A DNA stretch of 64,000 nt. Origin: Heliorestis convoluta (GTDB lineage Bacteria > Bacillota > Desulfitobacteriia > Heliobacteriales > Heliobacteriaceae). A program made the translations under genes and the position numbers. Of the stretch, positions 48,841 to 57,223 are shown piece after piece; position 1 is the first letter of the stretch, and each line of letters opens with the position of its first letter. The notes beneath the pieces are model-generated. The model was not told the origin of the DNA and did no database searches. It saw only the letters and a program-made list of their open reading frames with translations. The DNA is taken from the NCBI RefSeq assembly GCF_009649955.1, contig NZ_CP045875.1, forward strand, positions 2,151,501 to 2,215,500. Direction: 5' to 3'.

Positions 48841-49131
48841 TTACTGCATATTGTTGTTTTGCTGTTGAGCCTGTGTAACCGATTGTTGAGCTTGTTGAAT
48901 TTGTTGTTGTGCTTGTTGTAGCTCTTGCTGTTGCTGTGCTGTTGCTTGTGCACCCATTTGAGTTTGAGCTTGCTGAAGTTGAGTTTGAGCTTGCTGAAGC
49001 TGCGTTTGAGCTTGTTGCATTTGTTGAGGGTTGTTGCTTTGTTGCGCTTGCTGGACCGCTTGTTGCGCTTGTTGAATGGCTTGTTGAAGCTGCTGAGTTT
49101 GCTGTTGTTGGTTTTGCTGGTTCTGTGGCAT
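48841..49131 (-). CDS. Glutamine-rich low-complexity protein
   Basis: 96 residues, more than half glutamine, with Ala, Asn, Thr and Leu filling a QQAQ/QLQQAQT pattern; no charged residues except one Glu. A GGGAGGA ribosome binding site and a strong terminator show that it is a real gene. A hydrophobic residue every three or four positions suggests a continuous amphipathic helix or coiled coil with Gln faces. Similar Gln-rich small proteins occur in spore-formers, possibly as spore or coat components. No known domain. Confidence 0.7.
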   Translation of the reverse strand: MPQNQQNQQQQTQQLQQAIQQAQQAVQQAQQSNNPQQMQQAQTQLQQAQTQLQQAQTQMGAQATAQQQQELQQAQQQIQQAQQSVTQAQQQNNNMQ

Positions 49132-49259
49132 TCTTAGAATTCCTCCCTAAAATGTAAGTAATAATTTTCTATTGGAATCGATAACCTGTCTTTAAAATTT
49201 GTAAATAGCCATTACTTTATACTGGAGCAAAATACCAATTGATGGACAAGTCCCGAGTC

Positions 49260-49665
49260 CTGCTGACTTTTCCCGATTACGTTGGGGTAACTTTACAGAG
49301 GGGCCAGGTCATCACGCTTTCCTCCGCTCTGGACTGGTCCCACGCTGTTACCGCCAGCAAGCTGGCGACAGCTGAGGTCCCAAGTCCCGCTGCGGAAAGC
49401 GTGATGCCCTGGCCCAGAGGGTTTTTTGCTGATTGTTACTCTCGTTGGAAGAGCGTTGCGTAACTTCCTGCTATGCTTACGCAACTGCCTATTGTATTTG
49501 CAATAGGTCAATACGTAGTCACAACAAGCAAGATGTACCTGGGGCAGGCGTTTATCATTCCGTAGAGAGGACTTCAGACCTCAGCCATCGGCAGCTTGCT
49601 GCCGCTCATGGCGTGGGATGAGTCCGTTCGGAGGAATGATAAACGCCTGCCCCCACAGCAAACTT
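49260..49665 (-). repeat. Structured dispersed element, copy 4 (reverse orientation, most diverged)
   Basis: Module B (49300-49415) and module A (49541-49654) with linker hairpin near 49485-49507. Its outer stems differ from other copies but stay paired: module A uses GGGGCAGGCGTTTATCATTCC with an exact partner, and module B uses GGGCCAGG with CCTGGCCC. The two 57-nt cores are unchanged. Ends are shorter than in copies 1 and 5. Lies between the Gln-rich gene and potA, which are transcribed away from it. Confidence 0.92.
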
Positions 49666-49826
49666 TGCCAACCATTATGCTACTTTTTGCCAACCCCATA
49701 AAGAAAAAGCAAAGACAAAGAATACTACAGAACCTACGAAAAAGTGACAAACTTTGCAGGACATTTGCTTGCTGGTTACGAAGGTATGTAGGTCAAAATA
49801 TTATTCCGTAAAGTAGGGACCTGCCA

Positions 49827-50828
49827 ATGCAAGCTATGATTGAATTAAAAGAAGTGGAAAAAGAATTTAGCGGCCAAGTAATTATTCCACCGCTATCTTT
49901 GAAGATAGAAGAAGGGGAATTTTTTACTTTACTAGGTCCTAGTGGTTGCGGGAAAACAACGCTCATGCGGATGATTGCTGGCTTAGAATTGCCGAGCAAG
50001 GGAGAGATCTTACTAGCAGGTCAGGCCGTCACGAAACTGCCGCCTTATAAACGAGATGTCAATATGGTTTTCCAGCAGTACGCTTTATTTCCCCACATGA
50101 GTGTAGAAGAAAATATCTGCTTCGGTCTAAAAATGAAAAAAGTAGCTCTTGAGGAACAAAAAAAGCGGGCCGAAGAAGTCATGGCTCTTACAGAATTGAT
50201 GGAATATCGCTATCGTCGTCCTAAAGAGTTATCAGGTGGGCAACAACAAAGAGTTGCCATTGCACGAGCGATTGTGAACAATCCCAAAGTTTTACTCTTA
50301 GACGAACCGCTTGGCGCTTTAGATTTTCAACTGCGCAAACATTTGCAGTTAGAACTTAAAAAATTACAAAAAAATCTTGGCCTTACTTTTCTCTATGTAA
50401 CCCACGATCAAGAAGAAGCTATCACCATGTCTGATCGCATTGCTGTTATGAACAAAGGTCAGTTAGAGCAAATCGGCAGTGCTCACGAGATTTATCACAA
50501 GCCGAAGACACGCTTCGTGGCAACCTTTATTGGAGAGAACAATATTTTTCAACAGGATGAAAGGTACTACGCGCTTCGTCCAGAGAAAATCAATCTTCAT
50601 GATCCACTCAAAACGCAAGAATGTACATATCCCTTATACCGAGGTATTATTGAAGATATTGTCTTCTTAGGCAACATTGATAAAGTCTTTGTTCGAATGG
50701 TTGACGAGAGCCTTGATCTTTCTGTCTTTATGGCCTATCAGTATTTTGATGACAAGCGTCGTTGGCAAGTAGGAGAAGAAGTTCTTATCGGCTGGGAAAG
50801 CAGCGGCGCTGTGAGGGTTGGCTCATGA
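49827..50828 (+). CDS. potA: Spermidine/putrescine ABC transporter ATP-binding protein
   Basis: 333 residues. Seen: Walker [10 protein letters not shown] (near 40), signature [15 protein letters not shown], Walker B LLLDEPLGALD, HDQEEAITMSDR, and a C-terminal TOBE-like regulatory region starting YALRPEKI. First of a potABCD operon; overlaps potB by 4 nt (ATGA). The start is uncertain between 49827 and 49836 because the upstream ribosome binding site (GTAGGGA) is modest. It drives polyamine uptake. Confidence 0.93.
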   Translation: MQAMIELKEVEKEFSGQVIIPPLSLKIEEGEFFTLLGPSGCGKTTLMRMIAGLELPSKGEILLAGQAVTKLPPYKRDVNMVFQQYALFPHMSVEENICFGLKMKKVALEEQKKRAEEVMALTELMEYRYRRPKELSGGQQQRVAIARAIVNNPKVLLLDEPLGALDFQLRKHLQLELKKLQKNLGLTFLYVTHDQEEAITMSDRIAVMNKGQLEQIGSAHEIYHKPKTRFVATFIGENNIFQQDERYYALRPEKINLHDPLKTQECTYPLYRGIIEDIVFLGNIDKVFVRMVDESLDLSVFMAYQYFDDKRRWQVGEEVLIGWESSGAVRVGS

Positions 50829-51670
50829 GTCGGGGCCGTTGGCTAGCTTATCCAGCCTTAGCATGGCTTTTTCTTTTTTTCTTATCGCCTCTACTCATTG
50901 TTGTCTTCTTGTCTTTTATGCAACGAGGCACTTATGGGCAAGTCATATATCAATTTACGACGGAGAATTATCTGCGTTTTTTTGAACCTCTTTACTTGCA
51001 GATTTTCGGTGATACCCTGGTTATGGCCTTTTTTACGACGGTAGTTTGTTTTCTCTTAGGCTATCCCATCGCCTATCAGATTTCAAAGCTAACACGGAGC
51101 TGGCAAAACCTTTTCTTGCTCCTTGTGATGGTGCCTTTCTGGATTAACTTTCTCATTCGATCTTATGCCTGGGTGATTATCTTGCGTTCTCAAGGCATGG
51201 TGAACACTTTCTTATTGGATTTGGGTTTGATTGAACAGCCTCTCAATCTCCTGTATAACTTTGGCGCTGTTTCTCTGGGGATGGTGTATGCGCACTTGCC
51301 TTTTATGATCTTGCCGATCTATGTCTCTTTAGAACAGCTCGATCGTCGTCTTTTAGAAGCAGCCTATGATCTAGGAGCAACGCCGATAAAAACTTTCTTC
51401 TATGTCACCTTACCACAGACTTTGCCTGGCATTATAGCGGGCTCTATCTTGGTCTTTGTATCTTCCTTAGGTATGTTCGTCATTCCAGATATTATGGGTG
51501 GCGCTAAATCTGCTTTGATTGGCAACTTGATTCAGAATCAATTTCTATCGGCTCGAGACTGGCCATTCGGTTCTGCCCTCTCCATGATGCTAGCCTTTTT
51601 CTCTTTGATTCTAATCTATCTTTATTATAGAGCCTTACAAGCCCAACAAGGGAAGGAGGAGAAAGGGTGA
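50825..51670 (+). CDS. potB: Spermidine/putrescine ABC transporter permease PotB
   Basis: 281 residues, six membrane helices. Start ATG 50825 overlaps the potA stop; an upstream in-frame start at 50762 lies inside potA and is rejected. Seen: the EAA loop EAAYDLGATPIKTFFYVTLP that docks on PotA. Subunit of the polyamine importer, overlapping potC by 4 nt. Confidence 0.94.
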   Translation: MSRGRWLAYPALAWLFLFFLSPLLIVVFLSFMQRGTYGQVIYQFTTENYLRFFEPLYLQIFGDTLVMAFFTTVVCFLLGYPIAYQISKLTRSWQNLFLLLVMVPFWINFLIRSYAWVIILRSQGMVNTFLLDLGLIEQPLNLLYNFGAVSLGMVYAHLPFMILPIYVSLEQLDRRLLEAAYDLGATPIKTFFYVTLPQTLPGIIAGSILVFVSSLGMFVIPDIMGGAKSALIGNLIQNQFLSARDWPFGSALSMMLAFFSLILIYLYYRALQAQQGKEEKG

Positions 51671-52485
51671 AGCCGTTGCGACATCGTCTGCTTTTTACCT
51701 ATACCATGGCCGTCTTGGCTTTTCTCTACATTCCGATTGTGGTGCTTGTACTTTACTCTTTTAATGCCTCGCGCATCAATGCCCAGTGGAGTGGTTTTAC
51801 TTTTGATTGGTATATTTCAGCGTTTCAGAATCGATATGTTATGGAGGCGCTCTATAACAGTTTGACCATCGCTCTGATCGCGATGATCGTCTCCACGGTG
51901 CTAGGTACGATGACGGCACTGGCCCTTCATCGTTACAAGTTCCGGTGGAAGGGTGCAATTCACAGCCTGATCTACTTACCGATCCTGATCCCGGAAATCG
52001 TAATGGGCCTTTCGCTCCTTGTGCTTTTTAGCCAATTGGCCATTCCACTTGGTAAGCTTACGGTGGTGATTGCTCATATCAGTTTCTGTATTTCTTTTGT
52101 CGTGATTATTGTTTTAGCTCGCCTCGAAGGGTTGGGCAAAGACCTAGAAGAAGCGGCACAAGACTTGGGCGCTACCCCATGGCAGACCTTTCGCTATGTT
52201 ACCTTTCCACTCATATCACCAGGTGTTCTAGCCGGTGCCTTGATGGCCTTTACGCTTTCTATTGATGATTTTGTCATTAGCTTCTTTGTGGCGGGGCCTA
52301 ATTCGACGACCTTGCCTCTTTATATCTATGGTATGGTAAAAAGAGGTGTATCTCCGGAAATTAATGCTCTTTCAACATTGCTCATACTTTTCATTGTAAT
52401 CGTTACGGTGGCTCTGGTTATTTTGCCGGAGCGTTTTCAGAGTCGCGTAAGCGATAAGAAAGCGCAGCGGCAGATGCCTTTCTAA
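51667..52485 (+). CDS. potC: Spermidine/putrescine ABC transporter permease PotC
   Basis: 272 residues, six membrane helices, GTG start overlapping the potB stop (GTGA). Seen: EAA loop EEAAQDLGATPWQTFRYVTFP and the typical SIDDFVISFFVAGPNSTTLP stretch. Pairs with PotB to form the channel. Confidence 0.94.
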   Translation: MKPLRHRLLFTYTMAVLAFLYIPIVVLVLYSFNASRINAQWSGFTFDWYISAFQNRYVMEALYNSLTIALIAMIVSTVLGTMTALALHRYKFRWKGAIHSLIYLPILIPEIVMGLSLLVLFSQLAIPLGKLTVVIAHISFCISFVVIIVLARLEGLGKDLEEAAQDLGATPWQTFRYVTFPLISPGVLAGALMAFTLSIDDFVISFFVAGPNSTTLPLYIYGMVKRGVSPEINALSTLLILFIVIVTVALVILPERFQSRVSDKKAQRQMPF

Positions 52486-52511
52486 TAATAATGAAAAAAG
52501 GGGGATTCCTT

Positions 52512-53582
52512 GTGTTTTGGGGTAAGAAAAGAAAACTAGTTGCCCTTCTTCTAACTGCTTTCTTTGTCGTAGCTCTTCTTTCGGGTTGTAGTGGTGGTGA
52601 CGGTTCTTCGAGGAGTTCGCAGGTTCTAAACATTTACAGTTGGGCCGATAATTTCTGTGAAGATGTGATTGCTGATTTTGAGCGGGAATATGGTGTCCGT
52701 GTCAATTATGATAACTTTTCAAGTAATGAAGAGTTGTTAGCGAAGATTCAAGCCGGTGGTGCCCAATATGATCTAATTCAGCCTTCTGATTATATGGTTT
52801 CTACCATGATTAAGCTTAATTTGTTAGAAGAGATTAACAAAGAGAATATACCGAACTTGAGCAATATGGTGACAACTTTTGAGAAACCTCCCTATGATCC
52901 AGAAGACAAGTATTCCATTGTTTACACTTGGGGTGTTACAGGTATTGCCTATAATCCCAAGTATGTAAAAGAAGAGATTACGAGCTGGGAAGACTTGTGG
53001 AATCGGGCTCATCAAGGCCGTCTTGTTCTGCTTAATGATTCTCGTGAAGTAATTGGTATGGCTCTGAAGAAAAATGGTTTCTCCAATAGCAGCCGCGATG
53101 AAGGGGAAATTAGAGAAGCTGTGGAAGACCTAAAAGCTTTGCTTCCGAACTTACTCGCTTTTGATACTGATACGATTAAGCAAAAGTTTATTGCAGAGGA
53201 AGCTTGGATTGGCACAGTTTGGTCTGGCGATGCTGCTTTTATCTACGAAGAAAATCCTGACATTGAATTTGTAGTGCCGAAAGAAGGCGCAACCATCTGG
53301 GCTGATACCTTTGCCATTCCCAAAGGTGCTAAGAACAAAGAACTGGCCGAGAAGTTTATCAACTATATTCTTGAGCCAGAAGTTAGCGTAAGAAACTATG
53401 AATATATTGGCTATAGCAACCCTAACAAGGAAGCCTATCCACTTCATAACGAAGAATATCGCAACAATCCCATGATCTTCTTAAGCGATGAAGAGATGAG
53501 CAATACGGAGTGGCTTGAAGATGTGGGGGACGTACTGCCCCTCTATGATCGCTTGTGGACTGAGTTGAGAGTGGGTCGTTAG
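52512..53582 (+). CDS. potD: Spermidine/putrescine-binding lipoprotein PotD
   Basis: About 356 residues from GTG 52512, which has GGGGG 7 nt upstream; ATG 52491 is in frame but has no ribosome binding site. Seen: lipobox LLSGC, then the type 2 periplasmic-binding fold LNIYSWADNFCEDVIADFE, YDLIQPSDYMVSTM and WIGTVWSGDAAFIYEENPD. Captures polyamine outside the membrane for PotABC. Its TAG stop lies within TTAGTAC, the sequence at the boundary of structured element copy 5, so the element begins at the last codon. Confidence 0.93.
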   Translation: MFWGKKRKLVALLLTAFFVVALLSGCSGGDGSSRSSQVLNIYSWADNFCEDVIADFEREYGVRVNYDNFSSNEELLAKIQAGGAQYDLIQPSDYMVSTMIKLNLLEEINKENIPNLSNMVTTFEKPPYDPEDKYSIVYTWGVTGIAYNPKYVKEEITSWEDLWNRAHQGRLVLLNDSREVIGMALKKNGFSNSSRDEGEIREAVEDLKALLPNLLAFDTDTIKQKFIAEEAWIGTVWSGDAAFIYEENPDIEFVVPKEGATIWADTFAIPKGAKNKELAEKFINYILEPEVSVRNYEYIGYSNPNKEAYPLHNEEYRNNPMIFLSDEEMSNTEWLEDVGDVLPLYDRLWTELRVGR

Positions 53583-54043
53583 TACAAAAATAGCTACTTT
53601 GTGGTGGGGGCAGGCGTTATGAATTCCTTCCGAACGGACTCATCCCACGCCATGAGCGGCAGCAAGCTGCCGATGGCTGAGGTCTGAAGTCCTCTCTCCA
53701 GGAAGTCATAACGCCTGCCCCAGGTACATCTTGCTGGTTGTGACTGAGTTTTGGCCTATTGCATTGCAAATACAATAGGTAGTTGCGGATAGAAGAAAGT
53801 TTCGCCAAGCTATTTCAACGGAAGTAACAATCAGCAAAAACCTTCTGGGACTGGGCATCACGCTTTCCGCAGCGGGACTTGGGACCTCAGCTGTCGCCAG
53901 CTTGCTGGCGGTAACAGCGTGGGACCAGTCCAGAGCGGAGGAAAGCGTGATGCCTAGTCCCCTCTATGAAGTAACCCCAATGTGATCAGGAAATATTGAT
54001 TTTCATCAGTGGTTGTGCCCGACCGGGCATGGGGGATTAGTAC
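53579..54043 (+). repeat. Structured dispersed element, copy 5 (A then B; best-preserved, bounded by TTAGTAC)
   Basis: Module A 53607-53721, linker hairpin 53755-53779 (CCTATTG...CAATAGG), module B 53847-53961, then GAAGTAACCCCAATGTGATC and right end with GCCCGACCGGGC and CATGGGGGATTAGTACG. TTAGTAC occurs at both edges (53579-53585 and 54037-54043). Inserted at, or forming, the potD stop codon. Confidence 0.93.
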
Positions 54044-54050
54044 GCAATAA

Positions 54051-54119
54051 AGAAAGACCGCCTTCTCTCTAGAGTCATCGATAGCTATCGAATGACTGCT
54101 TAGAGAAGGCGGTCTTTCT
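54051..54119. terminator. Bidirectional intrinsic terminator
   Basis: AGAAAGACCGCCTTCTCT and its inverse; the loop contains a second hairpin (TCGATAGCTATCGA). It ends ddh on the reverse strand and potABCD on the forward strand. Confidence 0.9.
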
Positions 54120-54127
54120 GTTTTAGT

Positions 54128-55036
54128 TTATACGAGATCGCGAATCAAAGTTTCGCGGTCTCCATAGAGATAGTCGATGATAGGAACTTCAATCATCGTA
54201 TAAGCACCAGGCTTCTGCTTAAAAGTAGCTCTCGCTGAGGCGATCAATACTTGGGCTGTTAAAGCAGGATTGTTAATACGCATTTCGAACTTGAGCAATT
54301 GGTTGTGACTTGATCCGGAAACACCTTTTCTTTCCATGAGAACACCATGACCCATGTCGACCAAGTCGCTTACTTTAGGAACTTGGGTTACGTGGGTTTC
54401 ATCGTTTTTGAAATAGCTGTCCGTAAGAATGGCTTGTTCTACCGTCTTAAAGTCAGCACCTTCTTCTAATTCTACATACACCATGCGGCGATGAACGCTG
54501 GTGCCTAGTGGAATGGTCATGGAAAGGGCATCGCGAACGCCCTCAATGGACTTGGCCGCAACAGAGTGACCCATGCTCATGCCAGGTCCAAAGTTGGTGT
54601 AACTAAGACCTTTGGGAGTCATAAATTCAAAGATACTGCGAATCATAGAGTCGGTGCCGGGATCCCATCCGGCAGAAATGATGGCAACACTGTTATGTTT
54701 TTGCGCCACTTCTGCTAATTCTCGCCGTAAGTCAACAAGGGCACCATGGATATCGTAACTGTCAACGGTATTGATTCCTAAAGCAAGAATTTCTTTGGCT
54801 TGTTCGGGAACAGAACGAGTGGGCGTGGCCAAAATGGCTACATCTACAGGTCCTAGGTCTTTGATGGAAGCAACGACAGGGACGTCTGTTAATTCTTTTG
54901 GCTTTTCTTGGTTCATAGAAGAAGCTCGGCGAACAACACCTGCTACTTCCATATCAGGTGCTGCGTCAATGGCTTGCAGCGAATACTTTCCGATGTTACC
55001 ATAGCCTACGATGGCGACTCTTAGTTTCTTTTCCAT
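54128..55036 (-). CDS. ddh: meso-Diaminopimelate D-dehydrogenase
   Basis: 302 residues. Seen: NADPH-binding [13 protein letters not shown] at the N terminus, [17 protein letters not shown] and [15 protein letters not shown], the set typical of Ddh. The cytosolic enzyme makes meso-diaminopimelate from tetrahydrodipicolinate and ammonia in one NADPH-dependent step, feeding lysine and peptidoglycan synthesis. Single gene with a good AGTGTGAAGG-type ribosome binding site. Confidence 0.95.
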   Translation of the reverse strand: MEKKLRVAIVGYGNIGKYSLQAIDAAPDMEVAGVVRRASSMNQEKPKELTDVPVVASIKDLGPVDVAILATPTRSVPEQAKEILALGINTVDSYDIHGALVDLRRELAEVAQKHNSVAIISAGWDPGTDSMIRSIFEFMTPKGLSYTNFGPGMSMGHSVAAKSIEGVRDALSMTIPLGTSVHRRMVYVELEEGADFKTVEQAILTDSYFKNDETHVTQVPKVSDLVDMGHGVLMERKGVSGSSHNQLLKFEMRINNPALTAQVLIASARATFKQKPGAYTMIEVPIIDYLYGDRETLIRDLV

Positions 55037-55140
55037 CCCTTCACACTCCTAGGTAAATTCTTGTATTTTTCGACAAATACGCTTGTTTATTGTATCAGGT
55101 ATGGGTCATTGGGGGCAACCCGTTTGGTGCAGATTCAGAG

Positions 55141-55400
55141 CATGTGATACGAAAATAGCATAATCTTTCTGGGACAGGGCATCACGCTTTCCGGAGCGGG
55201 ACTTGGGACCTCAGCTGTCGCCAGCTTGCTGGCGGTAACAGCGTGGGACCAGTCCAGAGCGGAGGAAAGCGTGATGCCCAGGCCCCTGCACGAAGTAACC
55301 CCAACGTAATCAGGAAACGTTGATGTTCACCAAATAATTGTGCCCGTCGCCTGGCAATGCAATGGCACGGGAACACTTCGTTTAGCAGCTATATGCATCA
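55141..55400 (+). repeat. Structured dispersed element, copy 6 (deletion derivative, module B only)
   Basis: Left end CATGTGATACGAAAATAGC (55141-55159) is followed at once by the module B flank and module B (55171-55286; core 55199-55255). Module A and the linker are missing. The right flank GAAGTAACCCCAACGTAATCAGG is kept, followed by GTGCC...GGCAC near 55340-55368. Lies between ddh and the SLH gene, which share a strand. Confidence 0.88.
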
Positions 55401-55484
55401 ATCCTTACAATCCCCTCGCCTTCGCTTGATTATGTAGCGATCCCTAGATTCGTGACACAAGATAAGCAGAATATAAGATAACAA

Positions 55485-55519
55485 AAGCGCCAGTTACTGA
55501 TAGAAGTAACTGGCGCTCT
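55485..55519. terminator. Intrinsic terminator of the SLH protein gene
   Basis: AGCGCCAGTTACT pairs exactly with AGTAACTGGCGCT. On the reverse strand it is followed by TTTTG. Confidence 0.8.
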
Positions 55520-55549
55520 CATTATATCTACTGTGATAAGATATCTCTT

Positions 55550-56725
55550 TTACTGTTGTTCAAGATAGTTTAATACATTCAAGAAAAGCACAGCGGCTTG
55601 AGCGCGTGTGGTGATACCACGAGGTTCAAAGGTGTTGTTGGCGTGACCATTTACAATACCTTTTTCTGCTGCTGTGGCAACATAAGGTGCTGCCCAGTCT
55701 GCAATTTCACTGGCATCAGCGAATGTGAGGGTAGCGTCAGATAGTTCCAAACCTAGCGCTTTCGCAACGAATGTGGCCATTTCATCTCTAGTGATTTTTT
55801 GTTCAGGCTTTAAAGAGAAAGTGCCATCACCATTGTCATAACCATCTAGAATTCCTGCATCAACAGCAGCAGAAACAGCGGCTTTATAATCATTGTAGAT
55901 TAGACCAGCGTCAGTGAAAGGTAGGTTTTCTTCGCCAGACTCAAGGCCAAAAGCACGAGCTGCTAGAACAAAGAACTCTACACGTGTGATTTCCTGATTG
56001 GGCTTAAAGGTTTTATCTTGATAGCCCATGATCAAGCCTTTTTCGAAAGCTTCTAGAATTTCGGCTTTTGCCCAGTGACCTTCAATATCAGTGAGTACTG
56101 CAGGAACTTCCGCAGTTCCTTCTGTACCAAATTCCAGCGTTTTAGCCAGAATCATCAGCGGAGAGGCTGCATTGGTTACGTCCATTAGAGCGATACGAAC
56201 TTGATAAGCGCCCGTTGCCAGCGCTTCTTCGACGTTAAAAGGTAGAACATATTCTTCGTAGAGAAGTTCAAGTTCTTCTTGCGTCAAAGCTTCTACGTCT
56301 TGACCGTTCAGTTGTAGACGAGTAAATAGATCTTCCATGTTCACATCAGCGGTCACATCAACGATATCAGCACCTTTTTGCAGTTGACCGTAGGCTGCCA
56401 ATAGGGCGAGCAGATCCTGTTGGTTGTCAGCAATCATCAAGGAGGCTGTTCCATGAGAGAATTCACCTTCTGTTAGTTCTGCTTGTAGTTGAAGAGAAAA
56501 AGCTTCTCCCATAGCAGCACGTAGAGCCAATTGACCTAGTTCAGGAGATGTAAGGAGGTCCTCAACAAGGGCATCTGTGTCCATTTCAAGAAGCAAAGCT
56601 TCTAGATCTGTTGTCCCCATTGCTTCAGGGTTCACAACGCCTTCTTCCGCTACAGCTAGAGGCAGGAAAGTAAAGAGCATTGCGAAAACAAGCATAGGTG
56701 CTAGAAAGGTACGCATTTTGTGCAT
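55550..56725 (-). CDS. Secreted SLH-domain surface protein
   Basis: 391 residues from ATG 56725 (MHKMRTFLAPMLVF), preceded by GAGGAGG; a longer ORF to 56788 lacks this. Seen: signal peptide ending AVAEEG; a helical region of about 200 residues without a recognised domain; and three C-terminal SLH domains (near 205-265, 268-330, 333-391) with ITRVEF, ITRDEM and TTRAQA motifs. SLH domains bind pyruvylated secondary wall polymer, so it is displayed on the cell surface, perhaps in an S-layer. Confidence 0.9.
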   Translation of the reverse strand: MHKMRTFLAPMLVFAMLFTFLPLAVAEEGVVNPEAMGTTDLEALLLEMDTDALVEDLLTSPELGQLALRAAMGEAFSLQLQAELTEGEFSHGTASLMIADNQQDLLALLAAYGQLQKGADIVDVTADVNMEDLFTRLQLNGQDVEALTQEELELLYEEYVLPFNVEEALATGAYQVRIALMDVTNAASPLMILAKTLEFGTEGTAEVPAVLTDIEGHWAKAEILEAFEKGLIMGYQDKTFKPNQEITRVEFFVLAARAFGLESGEENLPFTDAGLIYNDYKAAVSAAVDAGILDGYDNGDGTFSLKPEQKITRDEMATFVAKALGLELSDATLTFADASEIADWAAPYVATAAEKGIVNGHANNTFEPRGITTRAQAAVLFLNVLNYLEQQ

Positions 56726-56929
56726 CAAAGCGAGATCCTCCTCTTTTTGTGAATAAGATATAAAATGTTGAATGCGGTAACGGTACATAAAAGATTTCTA
56801 AAAAACCTTAAAGAAAACTTACCAATAATAAAATAAAAATAAAGCATAATACATGGTAAGCTTCGAAAAAGAAAGAAATCTTGTGCACATAGTGTACCAT
56901 ATTGAAATAACCCTGCCAAAAGCGAAAAA

Positions 56930-56976
56930 AAGATACCCACAGTGTTTATTGTAGAATAAACGCCTGTGGGTATCTT
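56930..56976 (-). terminator. Intrinsic terminator of the ger operon
   Basis: AGATACCCACAG pairs with CTGTGGGTATCT, with TTTATT/AATAAA extending the stem; on the reverse strand seven T follow. Confidence 0.92.
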
Positions 56977-57024
56977 TATCTTAAGAATCCTATCTTTTAA
57001 ACGGTCATGGATAATGGTGACAAT

Positions 57025-57201
57025 CTAGGATCGCAAAAAGAAAAGTAAAAGAATGGGCAATGTAAAAGCCATCAAAGCAAGAAGATAGGTTGTTACGGCA
57101 GCTAGCTTTAATCCATTGCGCCACTGCTGTCGCCCATAGTTAATGGTATAAATCACAACGGCCATAATCGTTAACAATAATATCAACTGCCCTATATTCA
57201 T
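57025..57201 (-). CDS. Small two-helix membrane protein at the end of the ger operon
   Basis: 58 residues, MNIGQLILLLTIMAVVIYTI... to ...LPILLLFFLRS. Seen: two hydrophobic helices (about 5-21 and 38-55) joined by a basic loop YGRQQWRNGLK. It starts 22 nt after the GerC-like gene stop and before the operon terminator, so it should be co-transcribed with the germinant receptor. Small two-helix proteins of the GerD/CLC_0170 kind accompany GerA operons in Clostridia. Its ribosome binding site is weak (GATAAAG). Confidence 0.65.
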   Translation of the reverse strand: MNIGQLILLLTIMAVVIYTINYGRQQWRNGLKLAAVTTYLLALMAFTLPILLLFFLRS

Positions 57202-57223
57202 AGAACTTTATCGCTTTCTATTT

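Noticed and set aside
12843-55400. The six structured elements as a CRISPR or tandem-repeat array
   Set aside because: Copies are kilobases apart, in both orientations, with unrelated genes between them and no spacers.
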